A DNA stretch of 36,802 nucleotides from a virus. The notes beneath the pieces were generated by a model that made no database searches, was not told the DNA's origin, and saw only the letters and a program-made list of their open reading frames with translations. Position numbers and translations under genes: made by a program. The stretch's first letter is position 1. The number at the start of each line of letters is the position of its first letter. The DNA is taken from positions 1 through 36,802 of the IMG/VR virus record IMGVR_UViG_3300010399_000061. The stretch is one strand, 5' to 3'. Below are positions 7,116-13,386 of this stretch, one piece after another.

Positions 7116-7843
7116 TTAAGTTCACTTTTGGCTTTAACGCAGGCTTTCAATGCCTCATCCACTGATTTAAAACATAACTTCCTATGAAAAACGCCATTTA
7201 CCATAAAACTGTAACCAAATCGTTTTCCGCATCGACTTTTAATAATATTTTTAAATCCTGTTTGAGACTTAATCCGATACTTGTCTTTTATGATTTTTCT
7301 CAATTCCTCTGGAGTTAAATTTTCATTAAAATAAAGTTCTCTTATGTATTGAACTGCTTCAATTGCTTTTTCTTCATCAGAAAAGTGACCAATAAATAAA
7401 CTTTTCCCGCCTAATCCTGTTTTAGCTCTAAACTTGTTTTTGTCTTTAATAAAAGTGATCCCTTTATTACATCCATTGATGCGGGGATTTAATATGCGTG
7501 TTTTATATAACTCTTTTTTATCTCGAACCACCATGTTTTCAATATTAGTATTTAATGGATTATCATCGAGCATTTTCAAGTTAGAAGGATAATTTTTATG
7601 GTGAAATATCCAGACTAAAAGTGACAGATTTTTATTATATACTTTTCCGTCAATTTTTATCTTGGCCATTATTTTTGCCGCCCTTTCTTTTCCATTCCTA
7701 TGTTTTTGTGACAAAATAACAATACCTATTTTTCGACCTACCGGCTGACCATAAGAGGATATTTTACGTATTAATTCTCCGTGATCATAAATACAATGAT
7801 GGTGCAAATAATCATAAATCAAATTAACCTCATCCTGCGTCAT
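7112..7843 (-). CDS. AP2-domain protein with degenerate HNH (homing-endonuclease-like)
   Basis: 243 residues. Residues 76-104 (LVWIFHH...LDDNPLNTNIENM) match the HNH_3 pattern, but the first catalytic His of the HIDGN box is replaced (KMLDDN), so cutting activity is doubtful. Two AP2-like DNA-binding units follow: about 127-172 (GITFIKDKNKFRA...IGHFSDEEKAIEA) and about 196-243 (GFKNIIKSRCGKRFGYSF...FKSVDEALKA). This layout is typical of free-standing phage homing endonucleases. It is unusually well joined to its neighbours by an ATGA junction, which suggests it has been kept as an operon member. It may now act as a DNA-binding protein (inference). Confidence 0.75.
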   Translation of the reverse strand: MTQDEVNLIYDYLHHHCIYDHGELIRKISSYGQPVGRKIGIVILSQKHRNGKERAAKIMAKIKIDGKVYNKNLSLLVWIFHHKNYPSNLKMLDDNPLNTNIENMVVRDKKELYKTRILNPRINGCNKGITFIKDKNKFRAKTGLGGKSLFIGHFSDEEKAIEAVQYIRELYFNENLTPEELRKIIKDKYRIKSQTGFKNIIKSRCGKRFGYSFMVNGVFHRKLCFKSVDEALKACVKAKSELK

Positions 7844-7844
7844 T

Positions 7845-8144
7845 TCAATTCATCCCAACCTGTTTAATTTTATCGAGCCTGTATTTCAAATCATCCAGTA
7901 CTTTCTGAAACGCATCAACCGTAATGACCATCAATTCCCGACCATCAATATTTATATGACCATGCGACAAATAGTCTTCCATTCTTTTGATGGATTCATT
8001 AATCATATTCGATATGCTTAATTCCATAAAGTCATGGATACCGCCCCTTTTTGCCTTGTCAAACAAGGTTATAAACTGCTTTAAAAACTCATGGGCCTTG
8101 ATTATCTTGTCTTCGTCAAACGGGTTGTCTCTCAAGTCTTTCAT
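7845..8144 (-). CDS. hypothetical 99-residue protein
   Basis: Begins MKDLRDNPFDEDKIIKAHEF at ATG 8144, seven bases after AAAGGA. The protein is helical and evenly charged, with no Cys pair, membrane segment or recognised motif. It lies between the nuclease-associated gene at 8156 and the AP2 gene, with one base between its stop and the next start. Confidence 0.58.
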   Translation of the reverse strand: MKDLRDNPFDEDKIIKAHEFLKQFITLFDKAKRGGIHDFMELSISNMINESIKRMEDYLSHGHINIDGRELMVITVDAFQKVLDDLKYRLDKIKQVGMN

Positions 8145-8155
8145 CAAAAATCCTT

Positions 8156-8587
8156 TTAATGTTTAAGTGGCTCTTCTTTTTTTCCCTCAGCCTCCAGTAT
8201 CAATTCTTTTACCTTTTCTTTCAGCTCACCGGTGATGTGGCTAATTTCTATTTCGATCCCTTTTTGTCTTTCAATAGTCTGGTCATCGGTAAAGAAATTA
8301 TTGCTTTCGAGATTTACCACATCCCAGCCGGTTTCCTTGCATTTCGGGGTTTGAAGCATCGGATCGTGCATATCATGTCCCATTTGCAACGTACTTAAAA
8401 CAAGCTTTTGCAGGTAACGACTATAGTGAACAATGGCCTTAAGCCTGCAATATCCCATATACCTTATAAACAAATCCTCGTCTTTATCACCCAACTCATT
8501 TCTCACTTTTATAAGCATCTCAATAAAGGAGTTCGCATTTTTGATAAGACCATCGATTTCGCGTTGATCAATTTTTATTTCTGACAT
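8156..8587 (-). CDS. hypothetical 143-residue protein following the Cas4-like nuclease
   Basis: Begins MSEIKIDQREIDGLIKNANS. The long helical N-terminal half contains YMGYCRLKAIVHYSRYLQ and the C terminus is a charged helix ending KKEEPLKH. No catalytic motif is visible. Its start abuts the nuclease stop (TAAATG), suggesting linked expression and perhaps a partner role. No family is recognised. Confidence 0.6.
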   Translation of the reverse strand: MSEIKIDQREIDGLIKNANSFIEMLIKVRNELGDKDEDLFIRYMGYCRLKAIVHYSRYLQKLVLSTLQMGHDMHDPMLQTPKCKETGWDVVNLESNNFFTDDQTIERQKGIEIEISHITGELKEKVKELILEAEGKKEEPLKH

Positions 8588-9256
8588 TTAATTATCATCC
8601 TTATTATTATGACATATTGTTCTATAACTACACATTTTGCATTGAAACCACATAGGGTTATTGTTTATCCGTGGTGGTTCAAAACCTGATTCATAAATCA
8701 TTTTGGCCTTTAACTTTAATTGCTCATATACATCCGGGTTAAACTCCACCATTTCGTCGTGGAACTCGCTTGTATCTTTATTAAAGACAATAATAAAAGC
8801 TTTGGTTATCCCTGACATTCCCATATAGGATTGAACCTGAGCGTAATAGGTTGCTGACCAGCGCTTCAGTCCATGTTTAACCAATTGACGGAAACTTGAA
8901 TCCTTCGCGGTTTTAACCTCTAACAGGACGTTAACGCCCTTGATTAACATCAAGCCGTCAAAATGTCCCTTAAAATATGGCAAATCCGGATCGCACAATT
9001 CAACCTGATAGTCTTCGAACTGAATTCCTGCAAGCTTAAGTAGCTCGATAACAAACTTTTCCAGAAGCTTACCGATATCCCATGTTCGCTGAATTTTGTT
9101 TGCGGGAACATCACGTTTTGCTCCTTTGGATTCGTACCAGATTTGTCGCCAGCAATCAGAACCTATGGAACTTGCGCCTATATAATCCCGTGGCTCAGAC
9201 TCAGGATAAATGATAGATTCAATGGCTTTGGTTAAATATCCTGATTTCATTCTCAT
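8588..9256 (-). CDS. Cas4/RecB-like PD-(D/E)XK nuclease with probable Fe-S cluster
   Basis: 222 residues from ATG 9256, chosen because it forms ATGA with the upstream stop; an ATG at 9265 is possible. Numbered from 9256, the core is GHFDGLM (Asp100), LLEVKTA (Glu113, Lys115) and the QxxxY-type segment AQVQSYMG. Four cysteines, C35 and C206-x2-C209-x5-C215, have the spacing of the iron-sulphur nucleases Cas4 and AddB. Such proteins are 5'-3' exonucleases that make 3' single-stranded ends. Together with the SSB-like and Sak4-like genes upstream this forms a phage recombination module. No CRISPR array or Cas1/2 is present, so a role in spacer acquisition is not indicated. Confidence 0.88.
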   Translation of the reverse strand: MRMKSGYLTKAIESIIYPESEPRDYIGASSIGSDCWRQIWYESKGAKRDVPANKIQRTWDIGKLLEKFVIELLKLAGIQFEDYQVELCDPDLPYFKGHFDGLMLIKGVNVLLEVKTAKDSSFRQLVKHGLKRWSATYYAQVQSYMGMSGITKAFIIVFNKDTSEFHDEMVEFNPDVYEQLKLKAKMIYESGFEPPRINNNPMWFQCKMCSYRTICHNNKDDN

Positions 9257-9489
9257 CAAAACCATTTGAAACCGTGAGCCATAAATCCTAACAGGGTCAT
9301 AAAGCCTAAGCCGTATAATCCTAATAGCCAGAAAAAGTTTGCTTTCATTTCGCTTTCCAAATGGTCCAGTTTTCTCTCAATACCATCCATCCTTTTATCC
9401 ATGCCAAATATGGATTGGCTTATATTTCCCTGCTCTTGCTTCAAGAGCGCTATATCCATTTGCTCTTGTGTGTACATAGCTGCTGACAT
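9256..9489 (-). CDS. small coiled-coil protein with C-terminal membrane segment
   Basis: 77 residues from ATG 9489, which follows AGGAG; a longer reading from 9540 lacks such a site. Residues 8-50 are amphipathic with heptads (MDKRMDGIERKLDHLESEM). Residues 52-72 (FFWLLGLYGLGFMTLLGFMA) form a membrane segment ending HGFKWF. The plan, and the end xxWLLG...GLMAKGFHWI, is shared with the gene at 30344. Such XhlA/Bdr-like tail-anchored proteins are common in phages and may act in lysis or membrane organisation. Its place between SSB and nuclease genes is odd for a lysis protein. Confidence 0.65.
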   Translation of the reverse strand: MSAAMYTQEQMDIALLKQEQGNISQSIFGMDKRMDGIERKLDHLESEMKANFFWLLGLYGLGFMTLLGFMAHGFKWF

Positions 9490-9543
9490 TATTGTTATTC
9501 TCCTGGTTGGATAAAGATTGCTTACGGCAATCACTCGCATGTC

Positions 9544-10131
9544 TTAAAATGGTATTTCATCGTCCATATCGTCACCAACTTTTTTATTTCTGGCAAATGC
9601 ATTGTCATGCAGGTCACCAGACACAAGCTGCCCCATAACATGGTGAACCTCTTGTTTCACGCCGGTTACACACTTGAATCCTGCAGGTGCATGAACTTCA
9701 GAAACCCAGTTATAGGTTTTGCCTTCCTTACTAACATCGGGCCTTGTTTCCATAATGCGAAGCCCTGCATGTTTGCCAATAAATACCCTTAAATCTTCAT
9801 CAGTCGGGTCGTTGGCATGCGTGGGCTTAAGATTAAACAATTGATATAGAAGTTTGAACATATTAAGTGCGCGATGGCGCAGTTTGGCAGGATCACCACT
9901 CCTGTTATCGCCCCACACTTTTAATTTTTGATTAACCTTTACGCCCTTGAACTCACCATCAGTCAATAGCCAGTCAATACTTAAATACCGGTTTCCCTCA
10001 TGTTCAGCCACAATAAAGGCCGCAATACGCGCCAATGCGGTCGTATTATCAGGAACAGTAGTAAAGGATTTTGCAAATGCATCCTCTGCACTTCCAGTCA
10101 CCTCACCTAACTCACTTTGCCAAAAACTCAT
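9544..10131 (-). CDS. SSB-like single-stranded DNA-binding protein
   Basis: 195 residues from ATG 10131 (MSFWQSELGEVTGSAEDAF), which has AAGGATTAATAAC just upstream. A beta-rich middle (GNRYLSIDWLLTDGEFKGVKV) fits an OB-type or DUF669-like fold. The C terminus DDMDDEIPF is the acidic, aromatic-ended tip characteristic of SSBs, which recruits partner proteins. It sits immediately after the Sak4-like ATPase, a pairing known from other phages in which Sak4 recombinase works with an SSB. It should coat single strands during replication and annealing. Confidence 0.8.
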   Translation of the reverse strand: MSFWQSELGEVTGSAEDAFAKSFTTVPDNTTALARIAAFIVAEHEGNRYLSIDWLLTDGEFKGVKVNQKLKVWGDNRSGDPAKLRHRALNMFKLLYQLFNLKPTHANDPTDEDLRVFIGKHAGLRIMETRPDVSKEGKTYNWVSEVHAPAGFKCVTGVKQEVHHVMGQLVSGDLHDNAFARNKKVGDDMDDEIPF

Positions 10132-10135
10132 GTTA

Positions 10136-10786
10136 TTAATCCTTATCATTATAGTAGTTATCTATTGTTTCACGAATAGCCGCCAAATCATTGTCAATGT
10201 ATAGATCCCCAAACATCCCCAACGGACTTTTGGCAACGCATACCCCATCATTTTGTGTCAAAAACCTGTACTGCATATCAATTATCTGGGTGTGCAATAC
10301 GATTGACACGCGCTCAGCTATGCCCACATAATCCCCGGTCATCTTGCCAACCGTTTTAGGCTTAATAGTTCCTGTGTGGTCCTTTTCCGTATGACACATA
10401 ATATAACAGTACAAGTCCTGCCTGAAGTTTTTGCATACTTCCAGTATTTCGAATACGTTAACCCCCATCTCTGTGAATTTATCGAAACCCCGCTCACGGC
10501 AGCGTCGCATAAATTCGTTATTCATAAGGAAGCTAAAGTCATCAATAATAATAGTTTTTATATCCGGACGATCATTATTTATAGTCGATAACGCCTTAAG
10601 AATAGTCTGATAGTTATCAGATTCCATGTAATTTTTGTTTTCAGAATTGTAAAGTTTTTTGTATCCCCGGAATGGCAATGGCTTTGATAGCACATTTATA
10701 ATACAGGTTTCTTGCGGTTTCAGATTCCTGAGAGAAGTGGACTTTCCAGTCCCGCTCTCTCCCAGAATCACAATTAAATTGCTCAA
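10136..10786 (-). CDS. P-loop ATPase, Sak4-like recombinase
   Basis: 216 residues. Walker A is GESGTGKST (9-17) and Walker B TIIIDDF (78-84). Later segments (YCYIMCHTEKDHTG, then KTVGKMTGDYVGIAERV) fit the short RecA-core ATPases annotated as AAA_24 or Sak4. Members promote single-strand annealing during phage recombination with help from SSB, and the SSB-like gene follows after four bases. An alternative is a general AAA NTPase of replication. It is coupled to the first gene of the operon by ATGA. Confidence 0.82.
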   Translation of the reverse strand: MSNLIVILGESGTGKSTSLRNLKPQETCIINVLSKPLPFRGYKKLYNSENKNYMESDNYQTILKALSTINNDRPDIKTIIIDDFSFLMNNEFMRRCRERGFDKFTEMGVNVFEILEVCKNFRQDLYCYIMCHTEKDHTGTIKPKTVGKMTGDYVGIAERVSIVLHTQIIDMQYRFLTQNDGVCVAKSPLGMFGDLYIDNDLAAIRETIDNYYNDKD

Positions 10787-11205
10787 TTGATTCTCTCCTT
10801 GATTGTTACGCTTGCCTTTCCTGGCTTCTTGTCGATAAGCTCTATCAAGGCATATCGTACATCATCAGGCGCAATATGCATCAATTCATCGCACTTGCGC
10901 TTGTCAACAGTATAAGAAACAGACTGTTTGACAGGATTGTATTCAGGCGGGATATTAAATTCCCCGGACTCATAAGCACGCTTATTCAGCGAATAAACAC
11001 AAGGCGTTTTCACTTCTATCTTCCACATATTAAAATCATATGACTTCTGACCCTCATGCTCATGTCCCAACGCGCTGATAATCAAATTGGTTAATTCTTC
11101 GCGTCTTACATTATATATAGCCATGCGTTTGTTAATGCGCTCAAGCTCTTTTATGCTCTCTTCAAGCACTTGTTGCCTTTCATTTGTATCTGTATAGTTT
11201 TGCAT
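10783..11205 (-). CDS. first gene of leftward early operon, unknown function
   Basis: 140 residues. The N-terminal 55 residues form a charged helix (ESIKELERINKRMAIYNVRR). The rest is a compact domain (FNMWKIEVKTPCVYSLNKRAY...PVKQSVSYTVDKRKCDEL...) of a type I associate with small early phage proteins near recombination genes, sometimes called nuclease inhibitors on position alone. I cannot confirm that. The ATG at 11205 follows GAGGTATCAGA. Transcription should start in the divergent region just upstream, under operator control. Confidence 0.65.
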   Translation of the reverse strand: MQNYTDTNERQQVLEESIKELERINKRMAIYNVRREELTNLIISALGHEHEGQKSYDFNMWKIEVKTPCVYSLNKRAYESGEFNIPPEYNPVKQSVSYTVDKRKCDELMHIAPDDVRYALIELIDKKPGKASVTIKERIN

Positions 11206-11234
11206 TCTGATACCTCTTCACTTAGTTTTAAGTC

Positions 11235-11252
11235 TACGTCGGTATTGACGTA
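11235..11252. promoter_or_regulatory. TACGTC-N6-GACGTA inverted repeat
   Basis: A perfect 6-bp inverted repeat with a 6-base spacer lies between the leftward -10 box and the first leftward gene. It could be an operator for a second regulator or a leader hairpin in the leftward transcript. No other copy was seen. Confidence 0.35.
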
Positions 11253-11257
11253 CAGGT

Positions 11258-11286
11258 ATCTTATGGTATTTGTTGCCATATGGCAA
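11258..11286 (-). promoter_or_regulatory. leftward early promoter
   Basis: On the minus strand TTGCCA (11286-11281), a 17-base spacer, then TAAGAT (11263-11258). It faces the early operon that begins at 11205. Its -35 box is one arm of the palindrome TTGCCATATGGCAA; the other arm is the -35 box of the rightward promoter. Both operator copies overlap it. Confidence 0.6.
11262..11280. promoter_or_regulatory. operator copy 1
   Basis: TATGGTA-TTTGT-TGCCATA, an interrupted palindrome with one mismatch. It shares the pattern TATGGYA-N5-TRYCRTA with sites at 11279, 16825 and 16844. It covers the leftward spacer and the rightward -35 box. It is the likely binding site of the Cro-like protein encoded at 11332. 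Confidence 0.6.
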
Positions 11287-11301
11287 GTGTTATCGTATAA
11301 T
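11273..11301 (+). promoter_or_regulatory. rightward promoter for the Cro-like gene
   Basis: TTGCCA (11273-11278), 17-base spacer, TATAAT (11296-11301): a near-consensus sigma70 promoter ending 30 bases before the ATG at 11332. Operator copies 1 and 2 cover its -35 box and spacer, so a bound repressor would block it, consistent with autoregulation. Confidence 0.72.
11279..11297. promoter_or_regulatory. operator copy 2
   Basis: TATGGCA-AGTGT-TATCGTA. It overlaps copy 1 by two bases, so the two centres are 17 bp apart, under two helical turns, and on similar faces of the helix. The left half is identical to the sites at 16825 and 16844. Confidence 0.58.
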
Positions 11302-11331
11302 TATTTCAATTATTTTTAAGGCTCAATAAAT

Positions 11332-11529
11332 ATGACTCCAGATGATGTTTACAAATATTACAAATCAACCTATAGGTTTAACAAACAGACAGGGATGTCA
11401 CACAGAAGTCTTATTAACTGGCTTAGATGGGGATTTGTTCCGGAAGCCTCGCAATACAAGATAGAGCGATTGACAAACGGCGAATTGAAAACAGAGTGGA
11501 GTATAAAGAGTGAAGCTATTCAGGGATAA
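11332..11529 (+). CDS. P22-Cro-like transcription regulator
   Basis: 65 residues. The segment DVYKYYKSTYRFNKQTGMSH followed by SLINWLRWG and FVPEASQYKIERLTNG matches the P22 Cro family (PF14549 type): a short helix-turn-helix protein ending in PxxxQxKIExLTNG. Cro dimers bind palindromic operators and turn down early transcription. It is the first gene after the operator-controlled rightward promoter, as expected for an autoregulated Cro. No CI-like partner is found next to it or elsewhere in the window, which points to a lytic phage or one that has lost its lysogeny module. Confidence 0.85.
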   Translation: MTPDDVYKYYKSTYRFNKQTGMSHRSLINWLRWGFVPEASQYKIERLTNGELKTEWSIKSEAIQG

Positions 11530-11809
11530 ATTTTATTATTGTTTGCGCTGTAACAAATTTAATAGTTCTGTTTGCAAGGGTGCATCATGTACCCCTCAGG
11601 ATTCTGTTTATATTCCGGTTATAAAATTGAGCAGGAGAGAGAAATTTTACATATGGATGCTTGATCATGATTTATTTTATTATTTGCAATTGGCGTCCGG
11701 TTGTATCATTAACGCCATTGTAATTCAAAGACTGGATTTAAGCGCCTGGGAACGCATTGTTGAGCCAATTTGTGCAGGATTTTTTCTGGTTGGAATAATA
11801 AAAAAATGA
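11510..11809 (+). CDS. small Cys-rich protein with C-terminal membrane segment
   Basis: 99 residues from a GTG start at 11510, eight bases after GGAG, overlapping the end of the Cro-like gene by 20 bases. The N terminus has YYCLRCNKFNSSVCKGASC (CxxC...C-x4-C), a possible zinc site. Two hydrophobic stretches follow, YLQLASGCIINAIVI and IVEPICAGFFLVGII, ending KK, so it probably sits in the inner membrane. It is coupled by ATGA to the TnpA-like gene. No family is recognised. Confidence 0.6.
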   Translation: MKLFRDKFYYCLRCNKFNSSVCKGASCTPQDSVYIPVIKLSRREKFYIWMLDHDLFYYLQLASGCIINAIVIQRLDLSAWERIVEPICAGFFLVGIIKK

Positions 11810-12444
11810 GAACCCCATGGAATAATGAAACATCTTTTGAATGGTATCAGCATATAGAGAAGCAATTAAAAAATAATATGGGAATAAGGCAATATTCACG
11901 AATACATAATATATGTAAAACAACTTATTCCAACTTTTATTGTCGTGTTATTGGTTGCCAATTAAGCAATCCGGAAAAATATAAAATTATGATAGAAACC
12001 ATGGAAAAATTCATGGTTAGTGATTTAACCTATGACAGTTTTTGTTACTCATCAAAAATTACAAGAGCTGATTTGCATACTATATTGGCTCATTTTTCCA
12101 TATGGAAACGCATTGACGAACAAATGATTGTCAATGGCATTGATCCATTGGAATGCCCCTATAATCCATTCAATCATCTCAAAAACCGGGAAATGGGTAT
12201 GAATTTTATTAAATTAAAAAGTGACCGCGCATCCCAAATGTCAGAAAAAATGTCACGGAACCGCACTAATTTGCAACCAACGGAGCCAACGGATCCAAGA
12301 GAGCCAGCAGAGCCAAAGGAGGAATATATCAAGGCAAGGAACGATATTGAGATATCTATCAGTTACGGGATTAAAGTATTTTTACCCTCTGACCTAGAGG
12401 GCGAAAAAATACTGAAAGTTATAAATTTTTTGAAGGAATTATAA
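11806..12444 (+). CDS. IS66 TnpA (OrfA)-like protein
   Basis: 212 residues from ATG 11806, an ATGA overlap with the upstream stop. Residues 11-50 (FEWYQHIEKQ...YSRIHNICKTTYSNFY) and 60-103 are two related helix-turn-helix-type repeats like those of IS66 TnpA. A Pro/Glu-rich linker of GAGCCA-type repeats (PTEPTDPREPAEPKE, 158-172) precedes the C-terminal box ISISYGIKVFLPSDLEGEKI...INFLKEL, which matches the end of IS66 TnpA. In IS66 elements TnpA and TnpB are accessory proteins needed with the transposase TnpC. Here TnpC is absent. The TnpB-like gene follows in a TAATG overlap. I read this as a domesticated or stranded pair. Confidence 0.68.
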   Translation: MRTPWNNETSFEWYQHIEKQLKNNMGIRQYSRIHNICKTTYSNFYCRVIGCQLSNPEKYKIMIETMEKFMVSDLTYDSFCYSSKITRADLHTILAHFSIWKRIDEQMIVNGIDPLECPYNPFNHLKNREMGMNFIKLKSDRASQMSEKMSRNRTNLQPTEPTDPREPAEPKEEYIKARNDIEISISYGIKVFLPSDLEGEKILKVINFLKEL

Positions 12445-12794
12445 TGTTACTAAGCTATGAAAACAGAAACGTATATATCGCATCGCAACCCGTTGATTTC
12501 AGGATGTCTATAGACGGACTATCGCGATTTATTCAACGCCATATGCCCAATCACATTCATGATGGATCTATCTATACCTTTTATAACCAGAAAAAAGATA
12601 AAATCAAATGCCTATACTGGGATAGAAACGGTTTTGTCCTGCACTATAAACGCTTTGACAAATGCACCCTGAAAATACAAAAAATGCTTAAAACCATTGA
12701 ATCCATATCCCCTGAAGAACTGGAAGTGCTTTTTTCCGGAATGGAATCTCATGAAGTCGCAAGACATCCATTTTTAATCGAACACAAAGGATAG
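12444..12794 (+). CDS. IS66 TnpB (Orf2)-like protein, PF05717 type
   Basis: 116 residues. All main IS66 Orf2 features are present: VYIASQPVDFRMSIDGLSRF (5'-side box), then SIYTFYNQKKDKIKCLYWD, then GFVLHYKRFDK, and finally SPEELEVLFSGME. The length is normal for the family, so the gene is intact. Its molecular function is not established; it is required for IS66 transposition. This TnpB is unrelated to the RNA-guided TnpB of IS200/IS605. No IS66 transposase, inverted repeats or target duplication were seen around it. The start overlaps the TnpA-like stop (TAATG) after a GAAGGAATT site, as in native IS66 operons. Confidence 0.85.
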   Translation: MLLSYENRNVYIASQPVDFRMSIDGLSRFIQRHMPNHIHDGSIYTFYNQKKDKIKCLYWDRNGFVLHYKRFDKCTLKIQKMLKTIESISPEELEVLFSGMESHEVARHPFLIEHKG

Positions 12795-12797
12795 ATA

Positions 12798-12962
12798 ATG
12801 TTTACGAAAACGGAACTTGACCATATTTTGTTTGCGCTTAACGACTGGAATTCCCCTGCCTCGCAATTGTCGTGTTACGTGAAGATAAGAAATAAAATCA
12901 TGCAAATAATGGACAAAATAATATCAAATGATGAAGATGACAAGGATTTTAAAAACGACTAA
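12798..12962 (+). CDS. 54-residue acidic protein after the TnpB-like gene
   Basis: A 54-codon ORF starting MFTKTELDHILFALNDWN and ending in an acidic tail (NDEDDKDFKND). Its AAAGGA site overlaps the end of the TnpB-like gene and only three bases separate the two genes. It occupies the position where an IS66 element would carry tnpC but is unrelated to it. The opening TxxELDxIxxAL slightly resembles the MNDFTxxELExI family of the leftward operon. No function is recognised. Confidence 0.58.
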   Translation: MFTKTELDHILFALNDWNSPASQLSCYVKIRNKIMQIMDKIISNDEDDKDFKND

Positions 12963-12967
12963 GATGA

Positions 12968-13066
12968 CTACAGGCAGCAGTTTGCGCTACTGCCTGTAGC
13001 TGGCGAGAGCCGGTGACAGCCCACACTGTGATTCTTGAGGCAACAGCGCGAACTTGCTGCTATTTT
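12968..13066 (+). ncRNA. structured intergenic RNA, possible leader or small RNA
   Basis: Stem 1: CTACAGGCAG (12968-12977) pairs perfectly with CTGCCTGTAG (12990-12999). Stem 2 starts at the next base: CTGGC, a GAGA tetraloop of GNRA type, then GCCGG (13000-13013). Two weaker stems follow: ACAG/CTGT (13016-13029) and CAGC/GCTG (13044-13059), with CTATTTT after the last. The stretch fills the gap between the TnpB operon and the gene at 13100. It may be a leader, a processing site, an antitermination element or a separate RNA. No Rfam-type family is recognised. Confidence 0.5.
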
Positions 13067-13099
13067 ACTCAAAGGATTTTTATATTACAAGGATTAAAC

Positions 13100-13294
13100 A
13101 TGACGATAGACATTCACCAAAAAGCATCATCGTTGCTTGAAAGTCTGGCAAACTCTATTTATGACCGCGAGCAACCACGCAATACAGTACATACGGGCGT
13201 TTTTTTGTTTTCTATTACCGAGGTAGAACTTGTGGAGAAATGGCTTAAGGATATATTGGCAGAACTGGAAAGGCCCCACAGGGATGAGCTATGA
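13100..13294 (+). CDS. hypothetical 64-residue protein
   Basis: The start is placed at ATG 13100, which has ACAAGGATTAAAC upstream. An in-frame start at 13013 would put the folded RNA inside the coding sequence. The product (MTIDIHQKASSLLESLANSI...) is helical, with a small TGVFLFSITEVELVEKWL segment. No motif is recognised. It is part of the rightward region between the IS66-like pair and the replication gene. Confidence 0.55.
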   Translation: MTIDIHQKASSLLESLANSIYDREQPRNTVHTGVFLFSITEVELVEKWLKDILAELERPHRDEL

Positions 13295-13329
13295 GGCCTC
13301 GATTTATCGCTAACAAGGATTTTAACAAC

Positions 13330-13353
13330 ATGGAATTATACCACAAGGAATGA
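13330..13353 (+). CDS. possible 7-codon leader ORF
   Basis: ATG GAA TTA TAC CAC AAG GAA TGA (MELYHKE) follows AACAAGGATTTTAACAAC, the same ribosome-site style used by neighbouring genes. It lies 34 bases before the next start, and a run of seven T overlaps its stop. It may be a leader peptide that affects translation of the gene at 13387, or chance. Confidence 0.25.
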   Translation: MELYHKE

Positions 13354-13386
13354 TTTTTTTAAAACCATCCCAAAGGAGATATTAAC

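Noticed and set aside
8588-9256. CRISPR adaptation protein Cas4
   Set aside because: Fold and cysteines fit Cas4, but no CRISPR repeats and no Cas1 or Cas2 are present, and it sits in a phage recombination operon.
12444-12794. RNA-guided TnpB (IS200/IS605, Cas12 ancestor) next to a folded RNA
   Set aside because: The protein is 116 residues with IS66 Orf2 motifs. The RNA-guided TnpB is about 400 residues with a RuvC domain; only the name is shared.
11806-12794. Complete IS66 insertion sequence
   Set aside because: No tnpC, no terminal inverted repeats and no target duplication were found; the genes are in the phage operon by coupled starts.
13013-13099. N-terminal extension of the gene at 13100
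   Set aside because: The extension would translate through the hairpins and lacks a ribosome site, while ATG 13100 has ACAAGGA at the right distance.
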